Source: Neolewinella xylanilytica (lineage in GTDB: Bacteria; Bacteroidota; Bacteroidia; Chitinophagales; Saprospiraceae). From it: a DNA stretch of 64,000 nucleotides. Both the position numbers and the translations under genes were made by a program. The notes below the pieces were generated by a model. That model was given only the letters and a program-made list of their open reading frames with translations, was not told the origin of the DNA and did no database searches. The stretch's first letter is position 1, and each line of letters begins with the position of its first letter. Positions 9,171 through 17,767 of this stretch are shown here, piece by piece. Where the stretch lies: contig NZ_PTJC01000005.1 in NCBI RefSeq assembly GCF_002934605.1, positions 1,178,001 through 1,242,000 of the forward strand, read 5' to 3'.

Positions 9171-9178
9171 TACGTTTG
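9171..9178 (+). promoter_or_regulatory. -7 box TACGTTTG two bases before a start codon
   Basis: TACGTTTG fits TAnnTTTG and is followed by only two bases before the ATG at 9181. A transcript from it would start at or inside the start codon. No good -33 element is seen at the usual distance. Confidence 0.45.
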
Positions 9179-9180
9179 CT

Positions 9181-10122
9181 ATGATCCCACCCCTGTTCAC
9201 CGTAATCATCTGCACCTACGACCGGTCCGACTTACTGCGCCATTGCCTCGACTCGCTGGCGGACCAAAGCGACGCGCCCGAAGACTGGGAGCTCCTGGTC
9301 ATAGACAACAATAGCACCGACGCCACGCCGCGGGTAACCGACGACTTCCTGGCCGCCCATCCGCAACTGAACGGCCGGCGCATCCGTGAAGCACAACAGG
9401 GGCTAAGCCACGCCCGCAACCGCGGTTACCGGGAGGCCGCCGCCGACTGGGTCATCTACCTGGACGACGACGCCCGGGCCGATCGGCGGTTCCTCGCGCG
9501 GACCGCCGAGCTCGTTCGCGATCGCCAATACCGTATCGTCGGTGGCGTTTACTACCCCTGGTACCACTACGGCCGGCCGGATTGGTACCGGGACCGCTAC
9601 GCCAGCAACGCCCTGCCGGCCTACCGCAGCCTCAGCGTTCCCCCGGCAAACTACGTGGCTACCGGGGGGGTCATGCTGTGGGAGAAGAACCTCCTGGCCG
9701 AACTGGGCGGCTTCGACCCGCGGGTGGGCATGGTCGGCAAGCGCATCGCCTACGGGGAGGAGACCTACCTCCAGGCCAAGGCCCGGGCGCGGGGCATCGC
9801 GGTGGCCTATGACCCCCGGCTGATCATTTACCACGTGGTGATACCGAAGAAGCTTTCGGTCGACTGGTTCTTCCGCTCCTACTTCGCCGCGGGGCGGGAC
9901 GCGGTGCTCGGCGGTAAAGTGAAGCCCGGATTCTTTTCCCTCGCGAAGGAACTACTCCTGGCCGCTGGAGTTATGACTAAGGATCTCCTTTGGTACACCC
10001 CGCGTTTATTAGGGCCTGATTATTACCTGGAAAACTGGCTCATCGACGTGTTTCGGAAGGTGGCTAAACGCGTCGGTACCGTCTACACCGCCTTGCTGCA
10101 TGATCGAGTTACTCACCGCTAG
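9181..10122 (+). CDS. Glycosyltransferase family 2
   Basis: The product has 313 residues, taking the ATG at 9181 as start. The upstream in-frame extension to 9082 runs over the decayed gene and the -7 box and is not credible. GT-A motifs: FTVIICTYDRSDLL, IDNNSTDATP, SHARNRGYREA and the metal-binding motif IYLDDDARAD near residue 96. FDPRVGMVGKRIAYGEETYL is the acceptor-site ED region. A C-terminal hydrophobic/amphipathic stretch (FFSLAKELLLAAGVMTKDLLWY) may sit on the membrane. It overlaps the next gene by 23 bases. It is the third GT2 enzyme of the locus; the donor sugar is unknown. Confidence 0.88.
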   Translation: MIPPLFTVIICTYDRSDLLRHCLDSLADQSDAPEDWELLVIDNNSTDATPRVTDDFLAAHPQLNGRRIREAQQGLSHARNRGYREAAADWVIYLDDDARADRRFLARTAELVRDRQYRIVGGVYYPWYHYGRPDWYRDRYASNALPAYRSLSVPPANYVATGGVMLWEKNLLAELGGFDPRVGMVGKRIAYGEETYLQAKARARGIAVAYDPRLIIYHVVIPKKLSVDWFFRSYFAAGRDAVLGGKVKPGFFSLAKELLLAAGVMTKDLLWYTPRLLGPDYYLENWLIDVFRKVAKRVGTVYTALLHDRVTHR

Positions 10123-11731
10123 TCCGTTACTCCTCCTCTTCGCCGTCATGGCCATCGGCTATGGCGTAGGCGAGATCCGCATCAAAAGCTTCAAACTCGG
10201 GGTAGCCGCCGTTCTTTTCGTCGGACTGGGCTTCGGCGCCCTCAGCCCGGCCCTCGAAGTGCCGCAGTTCATCGTCTTTATGGGGCTGGCGATCTTCGTG
10301 TACACCGTCGGACTCAGCTCGGCCCCCGCCTTTTTCGCCAGTTTTCAACGCAACGGCTTCCGGGACATTTACTTCGCCACGGGTACGATCCTGCTGTCCG
10401 CGGCGCTGGCCTACGGGATCGGGGTATGGCTGGACTTCGATGCCGCCACCACCAGCGGACTCTACGCCGGCGCGAGCACCAATACCCCGGCCCTGGCCGG
10501 CCTCCTCGACGCGATCCAGAAGAACGTGCCGCTGGCCGGCCAGGACGCCATGTCGCAGCAGGCGGTGGTCGGGTATTCGCTGGCCTATCCGCTCGGGGTG
10601 TTGGGCGTGATGCTCGGCCTGTTCGCCCTCCAGCGCATTATGGGGATCAGCTACGCGGAGGAATACCGGGAGCTCCAGAAGGATTACCCCCTCGGCGAAA
10701 AGTTACTCAGCCGCACCTTCCGCGTCGAGCATCCCGATATGGCGGGCCATACGCTGCGGGAATTTCGCCTGCAACACCGTACGGGAGTGGCTTTCGGCCG
10801 GATGCTCCACAACGGCGAAACCTACCTCACCACCTGGGACAGCCAGCCGGAAACGGGCGACCTCATCGTACTCGTCGGCTCCGAGGAAGCCATCCAGGAA
10901 ACGGCGCAGTACGTCGGCCCGGCCGAAGAGGGACAACTGAACCACGACCGCTCCGTCTTCGACGTCCGGCGCATCTTCGTTTCGAACGAGGAGATCGCCG
11001 GTAAGACCATCGCCTCCCTCAACCTCCAGGAACGCTTCAACGTGCTCATCACCCGGGTACAACGGGGCGATATGGACCTGCTGGCCAGCGGCGATACCGT
11101 GCTGGAACTGGGCGACCGCATCCTGCTCGTAGCCCACCGTAAGGACCTCCCGGAGGTGTTCCGGGTGTTCGGCAACAGCTACGAGGCATTATCGAAGGTG
11201 AATTTGCTTTCCTTCGGCTTGGGCATCACCCTCGGGCTGCTGCTGGGCATGATCACCTTCGAGCTGCCGGGGGGCTACTCCTTTAGTTTGGGTTTCGCCG
11301 GCGGTCCGCTGATCGTCGCCCTTATCCTCGGCCAGCTCCGCCGTACGGGGCCCATCGTCTGGACGCTGCCCTACGGCGCCAACCTCACCCTACGGCAGCT
11401 CGGTTTGATCTTCCTGCTGGCGGGCATCGGTATCCGTTCCGGTCAGACGTTTTACCAGACGCTGCAGACCGACCTCGGTCTCAAGCTCTTCCTCGCCGGC
11501 GGCGTCATCGCGATGATCACGACGGTCGCGACCATTTTGGTGGGGTACCGCCTTCTGAAGATCCCCTTTTCCTTCCTCGGCGGTATGGTCGGCAGCCAGC
11601 CCGCCATTCTGGAGTTCGCCGTGGAGCAGGCCGGGAACAAGTACCCGACCATCGGCTACACCCGCATGCTTCCCGTGGTGCTGATCGGGAAGATTCTGGC
11701 GGTGCAGTTGTTGTACTCTCTGCTGAGTTAA
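10100..11731 (+). CDS. AspT/YidE-type antiporter with two RCK_C (TrkA-C) domains
   Basis: The product has 543 residues. The N-terminal membrane half (about 1-185) shows GYGVGEIRIKSFKLGVAAVLFVGLGFG and the conserved YAGASTNTPALAGLLDA re-entrant loop of the aspartate:alanine exchanger (AAE) family. Two cytoplasmic TrkA-C domains follow (about 205-275 and 290-370). The second membrane half (about 380-543) includes GGPLIVALILGQLRRTGPIVW and ends GKILAVQLLYSLLS. In AspT the two membrane repeats form the substrate path and the RCK domains regulate it. The substrate here is unknown. The gene overlaps the glycosyltransferase upstream and is the last plus-strand gene before the 79-bp array. Confidence 0.88.
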   Translation: MIELLTASPLLLLFAVMAIGYGVGEIRIKSFKLGVAAVLFVGLGFGALSPALEVPQFIVFMGLAIFVYTVGLSSAPAFFASFQRNGFRDIYFATGTILLSAALAYGIGVWLDFDAATTSGLYAGASTNTPALAGLLDAIQKNVPLAGQDAMSQQAVVGYSLAYPLGVLGVMLGLFALQRIMGISYAEEYRELQKDYPLGEKLLSRTFRVEHPDMAGHTLREFRLQHRTGVAFGRMLHNGETYLTTWDSQPETGDLIVLVGSEEAIQETAQYVGPAEEGQLNHDRSVFDVRRIFVSNEEIAGKTIASLNLQERFNVLITRVQRGDMDLLASGDTVLELGDRILLVAHRKDLPEVFRVFGNSYEALSKVNLLSFGLGITLGLLLGMITFELPGGYSFSLGFAGGPLIVALILGQLRRTGPIVWTLPYGANLTLRQLGLIFLLAGIGIRSGQTFYQTLQTDLGLKLFLAGGVIAMITTVATILVGYRLLKIPFSFLGGMVGSQPAILEFAVEQAGNKYPTIGYTRMLPVVLIGKILAVQLLYSLLS

Positions 11732-11742
11732 GGGGTTAGGAC

Positions 11743-12691
11743 AAGGAGTGAATTTTTGAATTAGTGAGGGACTGAATGGGGCGGCACAGTAAGCCCCTGG
11801 CTACGCGCGGCGCGGGTACGCAGATAGACGAAAGTAAGGCGGGCTATGGACTGAAAAGGGCGGGACACTAGGTGCCTGGCTACGCGCGGCGCGGGTACGT
11901 AGAGTAGATAGACGAAAGTAAGCCGGGCTATGGACTGAAAAGGGCGGGACAGTAGGTGCCTTGCTACGCGCGGCAAGAGTACGGAGATAGGCGCTCGTAA
12001 GTTGGGCTAGGGACCGAAAAGGGCGGGACAGTAGCGGCCTTGCTATGCGCGGCACGAGTACGCAGATAGGCGCTCGTAAGTTGGGCTAGGGACCGAAAAG
12101 GGCGGGACGGTAGCGGCCTTGCTACGGGCTGCACGAGTACGCAGATAGGCGCTCGTAAGTTGGGCTAGGGCTGAAAAGGGCGGGACGGTAGCGGCCTTGC
12201 TACGCGCGGCAGGAGTACGCAGATAGGCGCTCGTAAGTTGGGCTAGGGACTGAAAAGGGCGGGACAGTAGCGGCCTTGCTACGGGCTGCAGGAGTACGCA
12301 GATAGGCGCTCGTAAGTTGGGCTAGGGCTGAAAAGGGCGGGACAGTAGCGGCCTTGCTACGCGCCGCGCGGGTACGCGGATAGGCGCTCGTAAGTTGGGC
12401 TAAGGACTGAAAAGGGCGGGACGGTAGCGGCCTTGCTACGCGCCGCGCGGGTACGCGGATAGGCGCTCGTAAGTGTGGGCTAAGGACTGAAAAGGGCGGG
12501 ACGGTAGCGGCCTTGCTACGGGCTGCAGGAGTACGCAGATAGGCGCTCGTAAGTTGGGCTAGGGACCGAAAAGGGCGGGACAGTAAGCGCCTTGCTACAC
12601 GTGGCATCCGTGCGCACCGACCCGAGCGCAGCGAGGGGCCAGCCTCCAACGGCCCCATTCAGTCCTTCAGTCCTTCAGCCCTTCACTCCTT
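11743..12691. repeat. Imperfect inverted repeat bounding the tandem array
   Basis: The left arm (11743-11782) and the reverse complement of the right arm (12652-12691) share AAGGAGTGAA at the outer end and the 14-base GGACTGAATGGGGC at the inner end, at the same spacing (40 bases each). The middle of each arm differs. The arms enclose the whole 79-bp array. The right arm runs up to and overlaps the stop codon of the M23 gene; the left arm starts 11 bases after the stop of the AspT-type gene. No coding sequence lies between the arms. Confidence 0.7.
11769..12609. repeat. 79-bp tandem repeat array, about 11 units
   Basis: The motif CTGAAAAGGGCGGGAC (with C/T variants) recurs at 11772, 11851, 11935, 12014, 12093, 12171, 12250, 12328, 12407, 12487 and 12566, a period of 78-80 bases apart from one step of 84. 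Each unit carries the small dyad GTAGC-GGCCTT-GCTAC and then a variable segment that alternates between three forms (ACGCGCGGCA, ACGGGCTGCA, ACGCGCCGCG). The left-most units are the most diverged. The period is not a multiple of three and unit lengths vary, so the open frames across it change phase and are not credible genes. It fills the gap between two convergent genes. Confidence 0.9.
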
Positions 12692-13589
12692 AAAAACTAA
12701 CGAACTCCCCCGGATCCACCGCCCGCCCCTGGTGCCAGAGCTCGAAGTGGAGGTGGGGCCCGGTGCTCTGGGTGCCGGTATTGCCGATGATGGCGATGGC
12801 TTCGCCGGCCTTGACGCGGTCGCCTACCTCCTTAAGGAGCTTGCTGTTGTGTTTGTAGAAGCTGATGAGGTTATTATCGTGCTGGATGCCGATCATGTTG
12901 CCGTTCGCATTGCTGTACTCCGAAAGGAAGACGATGCCCTCCCGGGTGGCCTTCACGGCGGTGTTCTGGGGGGCGAGGATGTCCACCCCGGTGTGGTCGG
13001 TGGCCAGGTTGAAGCCCGCGCTCACTTCTCCATTCAGGGGGGCAACGAGGTAGACCGAAGCGAGGGTGACGTCGTTGCTGCCGGGCGAAGGCAGGCTGAC
13101 GGTCATCGCGGCCGGTACGGCCATCCGTTCCTGCTCCATATCGCGGCGTAGCTGGATTTCGGCCTCCGAGGGGGGTAGGGGGTCCACCTCTTCGCTGGCC
13201 ACGATCTCGGTGCGCTTTTCGACGCTGTCGGCCGTGATGACCTTACCCAGCAGGGTGCGCTTCAGGTTTTCGATGTATAGGTTCTGTCCGTCCACGATCT
13301 CGGTCAGCTCGCCCACCGTATACTGCAGGTCGGCCATTTCCTCGCGTTGTACCACGTCGCCGTAGCCCGGCACGTACTGCCGCAGCGGGGTAAAGGCGAT
13401 CAGCCCGATCACGATCACCGCCACCACCAGGAAAAGGGTGGAAAGGGCGGCGTATACGTTGAGCGGCGTCAGGTTGTAGCTGCCGATCTCGTGGTAGTTG
13501 TGGGTATTCCGCACGACCAGTTGGTACTCGTCCTGGCTACGTTCCTTGAAGCGGTTCCAACGACTTTGATTCTCCTGTGTTTCCTCCAT
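12690..13589 (-). CDS. M23 family metallopeptidase, membrane anchored
   Basis: The product has 299 residues. I chose the ATG at 13589 (MEETQENQSRWNRFKERSQ) because a perfect -7 box lies 17 bases before it; longer starts would overlap that box. A cytoplasmic N-terminus is followed by one membrane segment (ALSTLFLVVAVIVIGLIAF, about 47-65), a coiled-coil-like stretch, and a C-terminal LytM/M23 domain. Zinc and catalytic motifs are visible: NLATDHTGVDI and TGPHLHFELW. Such enzymes cleave peptidoglycan cross-links in the periplasm, or regulate other hydrolases if inactive. Its 3' end runs into the inverted repeat of the neighbouring array. Confidence 0.9.
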   Translation of the reverse strand: MEETQENQSRWNRFKERSQDEYQLVVRNTHNYHEIGSYNLTPLNVYAALSTLFLVVAVIVIGLIAFTPLRQYVPGYGDVVQREEMADLQYTVGELTEIVDGQNLYIENLKRTLLGKVITADSVEKRTEIVASEEVDPLPPSEAEIQLRRDMEQERMAVPAAMTVSLPSPGSNDVTLASVYLVAPLNGEVSAGFNLATDHTGVDILAPQNTAVKATREGIVFLSEYSNANGNMIGIQHDNNLISFYKHNSKLLKEVGDRVKAGEAIAIIGNTGTQSTGPHLHFELWHQGRAVDPGEFVSF

Positions 13590-13606
13590 GATAAGGTCCT
13601 GTAAGC

Positions 13607-13614
13607 CAAACATA
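13607..13614 (-). promoter_or_regulatory. -7 box TATGTTTG for the M23 gene
   Basis: On the minus strand TATGTTTG is a perfect TAnnTTTG box, 17 bases before the ATG at 13589. It predicts a short leader of about a dozen bases and decides the start of the gene. Confidence 0.5.
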
Positions 13615-13639
13615 CCCGCCCGCATCCCATTCTTTTTTC

Positions 13640-13659
13640 GGGCGCCGGGCGCGGGTGCC
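13640..13659. repeat. Dispersed GC-rich intergenic motif, copy 1
   Basis: The sequence starting GGGCGCCGGGCGCGGGTGCC lies about 25 bases upstream of the M23 promoter. The same motif recurs at 17741, 32036 and 57999, always between genes. Confidence 0.5.
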
Positions 13660-13780
13660 ATACAAATTCGGGAAATGGCGGCCAGACACCGGGGGCAGCC
13701 TACACTTTCCGCTACCTTGCGCGCGTTTACCGCGTACCTCCCATGTTAAGGGGGGCAGGGCAAGCACTAAAGCATAAGGT

Positions 13781-16700
13781 TTGAGATTAACGAAGTTGTT
13801 GCTGGTTTTATTGACCCTCCAGGTGATCGTCGCGAGTTGTGCGTCGACCAAGAGCCGGGAGGAGCAGGGCGTCGTGGCAAAGCTATGGCATAACACCAAT
13901 TCCCACTACAACGGCTACTTCAATGCGCGCGAGATTATGGACGAAAGTCTGCTCGCTCTGAACGAACAGCATACCGACAATTATAACCAGCGGCTCGAAA
14001 TGTTCCCCTTCCTGGCCGTCGACAACACCGGCACCGTAGCCAGTGAGCTCGATCGCGCCATCGAAAAGGTCGCCGTGGTCGTCAAAAAGCACCCCTTCAG
14101 CAACTGGACCGACGACAGCTACCTTCTCGTCGGGCAGGCCCAGCTGCTTAAGCAGGACTACGAGGGCGCCGAACGCACCCTGGATTTCGCGATGAAGGAA
14201 TTTCGCCCCCGCCCCGAGCGCAGTAAGCGGAAGAAGGGTAGCGAAGCCGAAGGGGAGGAAGACGAGTTCGAAAGCGGCCGGGAAGTGGAGGTCAGCGAGA
14301 CCCAGTCCCGCCGCGACCGTATCAAGGCCCAACGCGAAGCCCAGCGCGAACGGCAACGTACCATCCGCCAGCGCCAGAAGGAACGAAAGGCCGAACAGAA
14401 AGCCCGGGAAAAGGCAAGGAAGGAACTAATCCGCGCCCGCAAGAAGGGCATCCGGCTGCCCTCCCGAAACACGCCCGCCGATACCACCGCGCTCGCCGGA
14501 CTCGAAAACGAACCGGAAGAAACGCCCGAGGAGGCCGTCGAGCTGGAAGAAGGTCCCATCGGCATGATCTCCATCTTCGGGAATCGCTCCGCCGCCGACG
14601 CCGGCAGCGGGGAATATGGCAGCAAGCCCGATAGCTACTTGGTCAAACACCGCCCGGCCTACCAGGAGATCCGTCTCTGGCTCGCCTGGACGCTCATCAA
14701 ACGCGACGATTACGACCGGGCCCAGATGATCCTCCAGGACCTGCGCAATGACCGCGGCACCTTCGCCGACGTCCGCCGCAAGGCCATGGCCGTACAGGCC
14801 TACCTCTATCTGGAGCAGGACCGGCTCGACGAGGCGATCCCCTTCCTCGAGTCCGCCGCCGAAGTGGCCGAGGAGCGCAACGAACGGGCCCGCTACTACT
14901 ACATCGCCGGTCAGCTCAACCAGGAGCTCAGTCACCCCGCCGCGGCCGTCGCCGACTTCGAGCAGGTCGTCGCCGCCAAGCCCGCCTACGTACTCGAGCT
15001 GGGCGCCCGCATCAGCATGGCCCAAAACGCCTACCTAAGCGGTGGCGGTAGCCCCGGGGAAGCCCTCAGCCAGCTGGAGCGGATGACCAAGGAAGAGAAG
15101 AACCTGGAATACGAGTCGCAAATCCTCTATTCCATGGCCGGTATCGCCCTGCGCAGCGGCGACGATGCCGCCGGCGGGGAGTACCTGCGCCGGGCCCTCA
15201 ACAGCCCGTACAGCGGACCCGACACCCGCGTCGAAGCCTATCGGCTACTCGGTGATATGGCCTACGAGGAACGGGATTACCTCTCCGCCAAACAGTACTA
15301 CGATAGTACGCTACAATCAATGCCCGAAACCGACCTCCGGTTTGCCGCTACGTCGGGGCGCCGCGACCAGTTGGGCAACGCGGCCATGCAACTGCAGTCG
15401 ATCCAGCGCAACGACAGCCTGCTCCGTATCGCCACGCTTCCGGAAGCGGAACGGCGCAGCTGGGCCGAAGAGCGCTTCGCCCTGAGCCGGGCCACCAACA
15501 GCGCCGCCCTCTACAGTACCCCCGCTACCCGGGGCAGTATCCCGGTCACGAACGCGGCCGCTTCCGTTTCCAACAGCGCGTTCTGGGGCTACAACAGCCA
15601 GACCATCCGCCGCGGGCGCCGCGACTTCGAACGCCGCTGGGGCGATCGCTCCCTGGAAGACAACTGGCGACGCAGTACCCGCACGAATGGCAACCTCTTC
15701 GCCGACGAGGGCGATGCGGGCGCCCTCGTCGCCGGCGGGATGGATGCCGCCCTGGTCACCGAAGATGAGATCAGCCGTATCCTGGCCGACGTGCCCATCG
15801 ACCCCGAGGCGCAAACCGCCACCCGCGCCGAACTCGCCGAGGCCTACTTTACCCTGGGCCGGGAGTACCGCGACCGCGTCGAAGACAACGAATACGCCAT
15901 CCAGGCCTTCGAAACCCTGGACGAGCGCTTCCCCGATAGTCCCCACGAACCCGAAAGCTGGTACTACCTCTACCTCCTCCACACCGATGACGGAGCTACC
16001 GGGAAGGCAACGGAATACGCCCGACGGCTACAAGAAAAGTACCCGGATAGCAAGTTCGCCCGCCTCGCCAACGACCCCAATTACGCCCGGGAAATGATGG
16101 ACGAAGCCGCCGGTAGGATGCGCGACTACGAGCGGGCCTACCGGGCGTTCGAGGAGCGTGACTTCGCCGCCGCCCAAAGCCTGATCGATTCCGGCACCCG
16201 CGAAATCGCCGCCGACCATCCCCTGCGGGCCCGCTACGACCTGCTCAGCGCGATGGTTGCCGGTAAGCTCGAAGGCCGGGCCGCCTACATCGCCGGCCTC
16301 CAGCAGGTCGTGGCCGATCATGAGAATTCACCCGAGCAAACCCGCGCGCGCGAGATCCTGCGCCTGCTCGGGGAGTCCGGCGCCCGTATCCCGGGCCAGG
16401 CGACCGCCGGCCAGGCGGTCACCGCCCCCTTCCAGGATTCTCCCAATGAGATTCACTACATGCTGATCGTTTTCAATAACCAGGAGGCCAAACTGAACGA
16501 ACTGAAGGTGGAGTTGGAAGATTTCAACCAGAAATACAATAAGCTGGACCGCCTCCGCTCCACGCCGATCTACATCGGCCGCGATAATGAAATCCCCATG
16601 CTCGTCATGCGGCGGTTCAACAACGCCATGGATGCGATGACTTATTACCGCAATGCCACCGAGCACCGCGACGAGTTCCTCAACGGAACCGAGGAAGGGT

Positions 16701-16798
16701 ATACCATTCTCCCCGTTTCCCAGTCCAATTACCGCGAGATCCTCAAGGCCCGGGCGATCGCCGGCTACGACCGCTGGTTCGAGGCTAACTATCTGTAG
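13781..16798 (+). CDS. sprE: T9SS lipoprotein SprE/PorW, TPR-rich
   Basis: The product has 1005 residues. A lipoprotein signal peptide (KLLLVLLTLQVIVASC) puts the lipid-bearing cysteine near residue 20. The next ~120 residues match the SprE/PorW family start: NSHYNGYFNAREIMDESL, LNEQHTDNYNQRLE and SNWTDDSYLLVGQAQLLKQDYEGAERTL. A highly charged insert rich in Arg, Lys and Glu occupies about 145-260. TPR helices follow (300-500 and 690-880), and the C-terminal region (HYMLIVFNNQEAKLNELKVELEDF) is the conserved tail. SprE/PorW is an outer-membrane lipoprotein of the gliding and type IX secretion machinery linking periplasmic and outer-membrane parts. The TTG at 13781 was chosen because it starts the signal peptide. 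It overlaps the convergent gene by 14 bases. Confidence 0.82.
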   Translation: MRLTKLLLVLLTLQVIVASCASTKSREEQGVVAKLWHNTNSHYNGYFNAREIMDESLLALNEQHTDNYNQRLEMFPFLAVDNTGTVASELDRAIEKVAVVVKKHPFSNWTDDSYLLVGQAQLLKQDYEGAERTLDFAMKEFRPRPERSKRKKGSEAEGEEDEFESGREVEVSETQSRRDRIKAQREAQRERQRTIRQRQKERKAEQKAREKARKELIRARKKGIRLPSRNTPADTTALAGLENEPEETPEEAVELEEGPIGMISIFGNRSAADAGSGEYGSKPDSYLVKHRPAYQEIRLWLAWTLIKRDDYDRAQMILQDLRNDRGTFADVRRKAMAVQAYLYLEQDRLDEAIPFLESAAEVAEERNERARYYYIAGQLNQELSHPAAAVADFEQVVAAKPAYVLELGARISMAQNAYLSGGGSPGEALSQLERMTKEEKNLEYESQILYSMAGIALRSGDDAAGGEYLRRALNSPYSGPDTRVEAYRLLGDMAYEERDYLSAKQYYDSTLQSMPETDLRFAATSGRRDQLGNAAMQLQSIQRNDSLLRIATLPEAERRSWAEERFALSRATNSAALYSTPATRGSIPVTNAAASVSNSAFWGYNSQTIRRGRRDFERRWGDRSLEDNWRRSTRTNGNLFADEGDAGALVAGGMDAALVTEDEISRILADVPIDPEAQTATRAELAEAYFTLGREYRDRVEDNEYAIQAFETLDERFPDSPHEPESWYYLYLLHTDDGATGKATEYARRLQEKYPDSKFARLANDPNYAREMMDEAAGRMRDYERAYRAFEERDFAAAQSLIDSGTREIAADHPLRARYDLLSAMVAGKLEGRAAYIAGLQQVVADHENSPEQTRAREILRLLGESGARIPGQATAGQAVTAPFQDSPNEIHYMLIVFNNQEAKLNELKVELEDFNQKYNKLDRLRSTPIYIGRDNEIPMLVMRRFNNAMDAMTYYRNATEHRDEFLNGTEEGYTILPVSQSNYREILKARAIAGYDRWFEANYL

Positions 16799-17717
16799 GG
16801 GAGGGGTGACTCACCTTCCAGCTCCGGTGTAGGTTCTTCTTCCGGAAGTCTTGCGGGAGCGTACGGGCGGTTATTTCCCGGAGCTGACCGCTTATCGCGT
16901 TCTCGTCGAGCCTGAATTTGCGGTAATTCGTGCTGAAGTACAACGTTCCCCCGGGCAGCAGCCGGTCCAGCGACCGGTTCACGAGCTCGGCGTGGTCGCG
17001 CTGGGTATTCAGTACCGCGTCCATCATTTTCGAATTGGAAAAGGTGGGCGGGTCGAGGACGATCAGGTCGTAGCGTTCCCTCACCGGCCCCCGCAGCCAG
17101 CTCAGGGCATCTTCCCGGAGGAATCCGTGGCCGGCGGGATCGAGGCCGTTGAGGATGAAGTTGCGCTTTCCCCAGTCGAGGTAGGTATTGCTGAGGTCGA
17201 GGTTGTCAACCCGGACGGCACCGCCGGTAGCGGCGTACACCCCGAAGGAGCAGGTGTAGGCGAAGAGGTTGAGGATCCGCTTACCGCTCGCCGCTTCGCC
17301 TACCATCCGGCGGGTCTCCCGGTGGTCGAGGAACAGGCCGGTGTCGAGATAATCGTGCAGGTTAACGTAGAAACGCCGACCGTACTCCGCTACGGGAAAC
17401 TCCCGGCCGATCTCCGCCAGCTTTTCATACTGCTGCTTGCCGCTCTGCCGCTCCCGGATCTTGAAGTGAATCCGGTCGGGATCCACCTCCAGGGCCGTGG
17501 CGATGTCGTCGCGGTAGCCTTCCGTATCGGCAGCTTCCCCCCGGGCGTAGACCGCTACGTAGAGGCGGTCGCCGTACCGGTCTACCGTCAGCGGGAAGGC
17601 CTCCAGGTCGGCGTCGTAGACGCGGTAAGCTTCCAGTCCCTTACGGCGGGCCCACTTACCGTAGTGGCGGTCCATTTTCCGCAGGCGGTTGTGAAAGGCT
17701 TCAAGTTGGGGATCCAT
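16785..17717 (-). CDS. rlmK: Stand-alone RlmK-type 23S rRNA guanine-N7 methyltransferase
   Basis: The product has 310 residues. It matches the C-terminal (RlmK) half of the enterobacterial fusion protein RlmKL along its length: NRLRKMDRHYGKWARR, YRVYDADLEAFPLTVDRY, RERQSGKQQYEKL, NLHDYLDTGLFLDHRETRR, motif I LNLFAYTCSFGVYAA, and the catalytic DPPTFSNSK. RlmK makes m7G2069 in 23S rRNA. Here the RlmL part (m2G2445) is not fused and not next to it. An RlmI-like activity on a cytosine is a less likely alternative, because the RlmI PUA domain is missing. The 3' end overlaps sprE tail to tail. Confidence 0.8.
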   Translation of the reverse strand: MDPQLEAFHNRLRKMDRHYGKWARRKGLEAYRVYDADLEAFPLTVDRYGDRLYVAVYARGEAADTEGYRDDIATALEVDPDRIHFKIRERQSGKQQYEKLAEIGREFPVAEYGRRFYVNLHDYLDTGLFLDHRETRRMVGEAASGKRILNLFAYTCSFGVYAATGGAVRVDNLDLSNTYLDWGKRNFILNGLDPAGHGFLREDALSWLRGPVRERYDLIVLDPPTFSNSKMMDAVLNTQRDHAELVNRSLDRLLPGGTLYFSTNYRKFRLDENAISGQLREITARTLPQDFRKKNLHRSWKVSHPSPTDS

Positions 17718-17740
17718 AGGTCAGGGTTCGGAAGGGCATT

Positions 17741-17758
17741 GCACCCGCGCTCCGGCGC
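17741..17758. repeat. Dispersed GC-rich intergenic motif, copy 2
   Basis: GCACCCGCGCTCCGGCGC is the reverse complement of the core found at 32036 and 57999. It lies between hemF and the RlmK gene, 24 bases upstream of the latter's start. Confidence 0.5.
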
Positions 17759-17767
17759 AAAAAAATA

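Noticed and set aside
11769-12609. CRISPR array
   Set aside because: Units are contiguous and nearly identical throughout, with no unique spacers and no cas genes. The same holds for the 51-bp repeats.
12200-12658. Minus-strand open frame of about 150 codons across the 79-bp array, and similar frames at 11761-12055
   Set aside because: The period is not a multiple of three and unit lengths vary, so the frame drifts from unit to unit; the Ala/Arg/Ser-rich translation resembles no protein.
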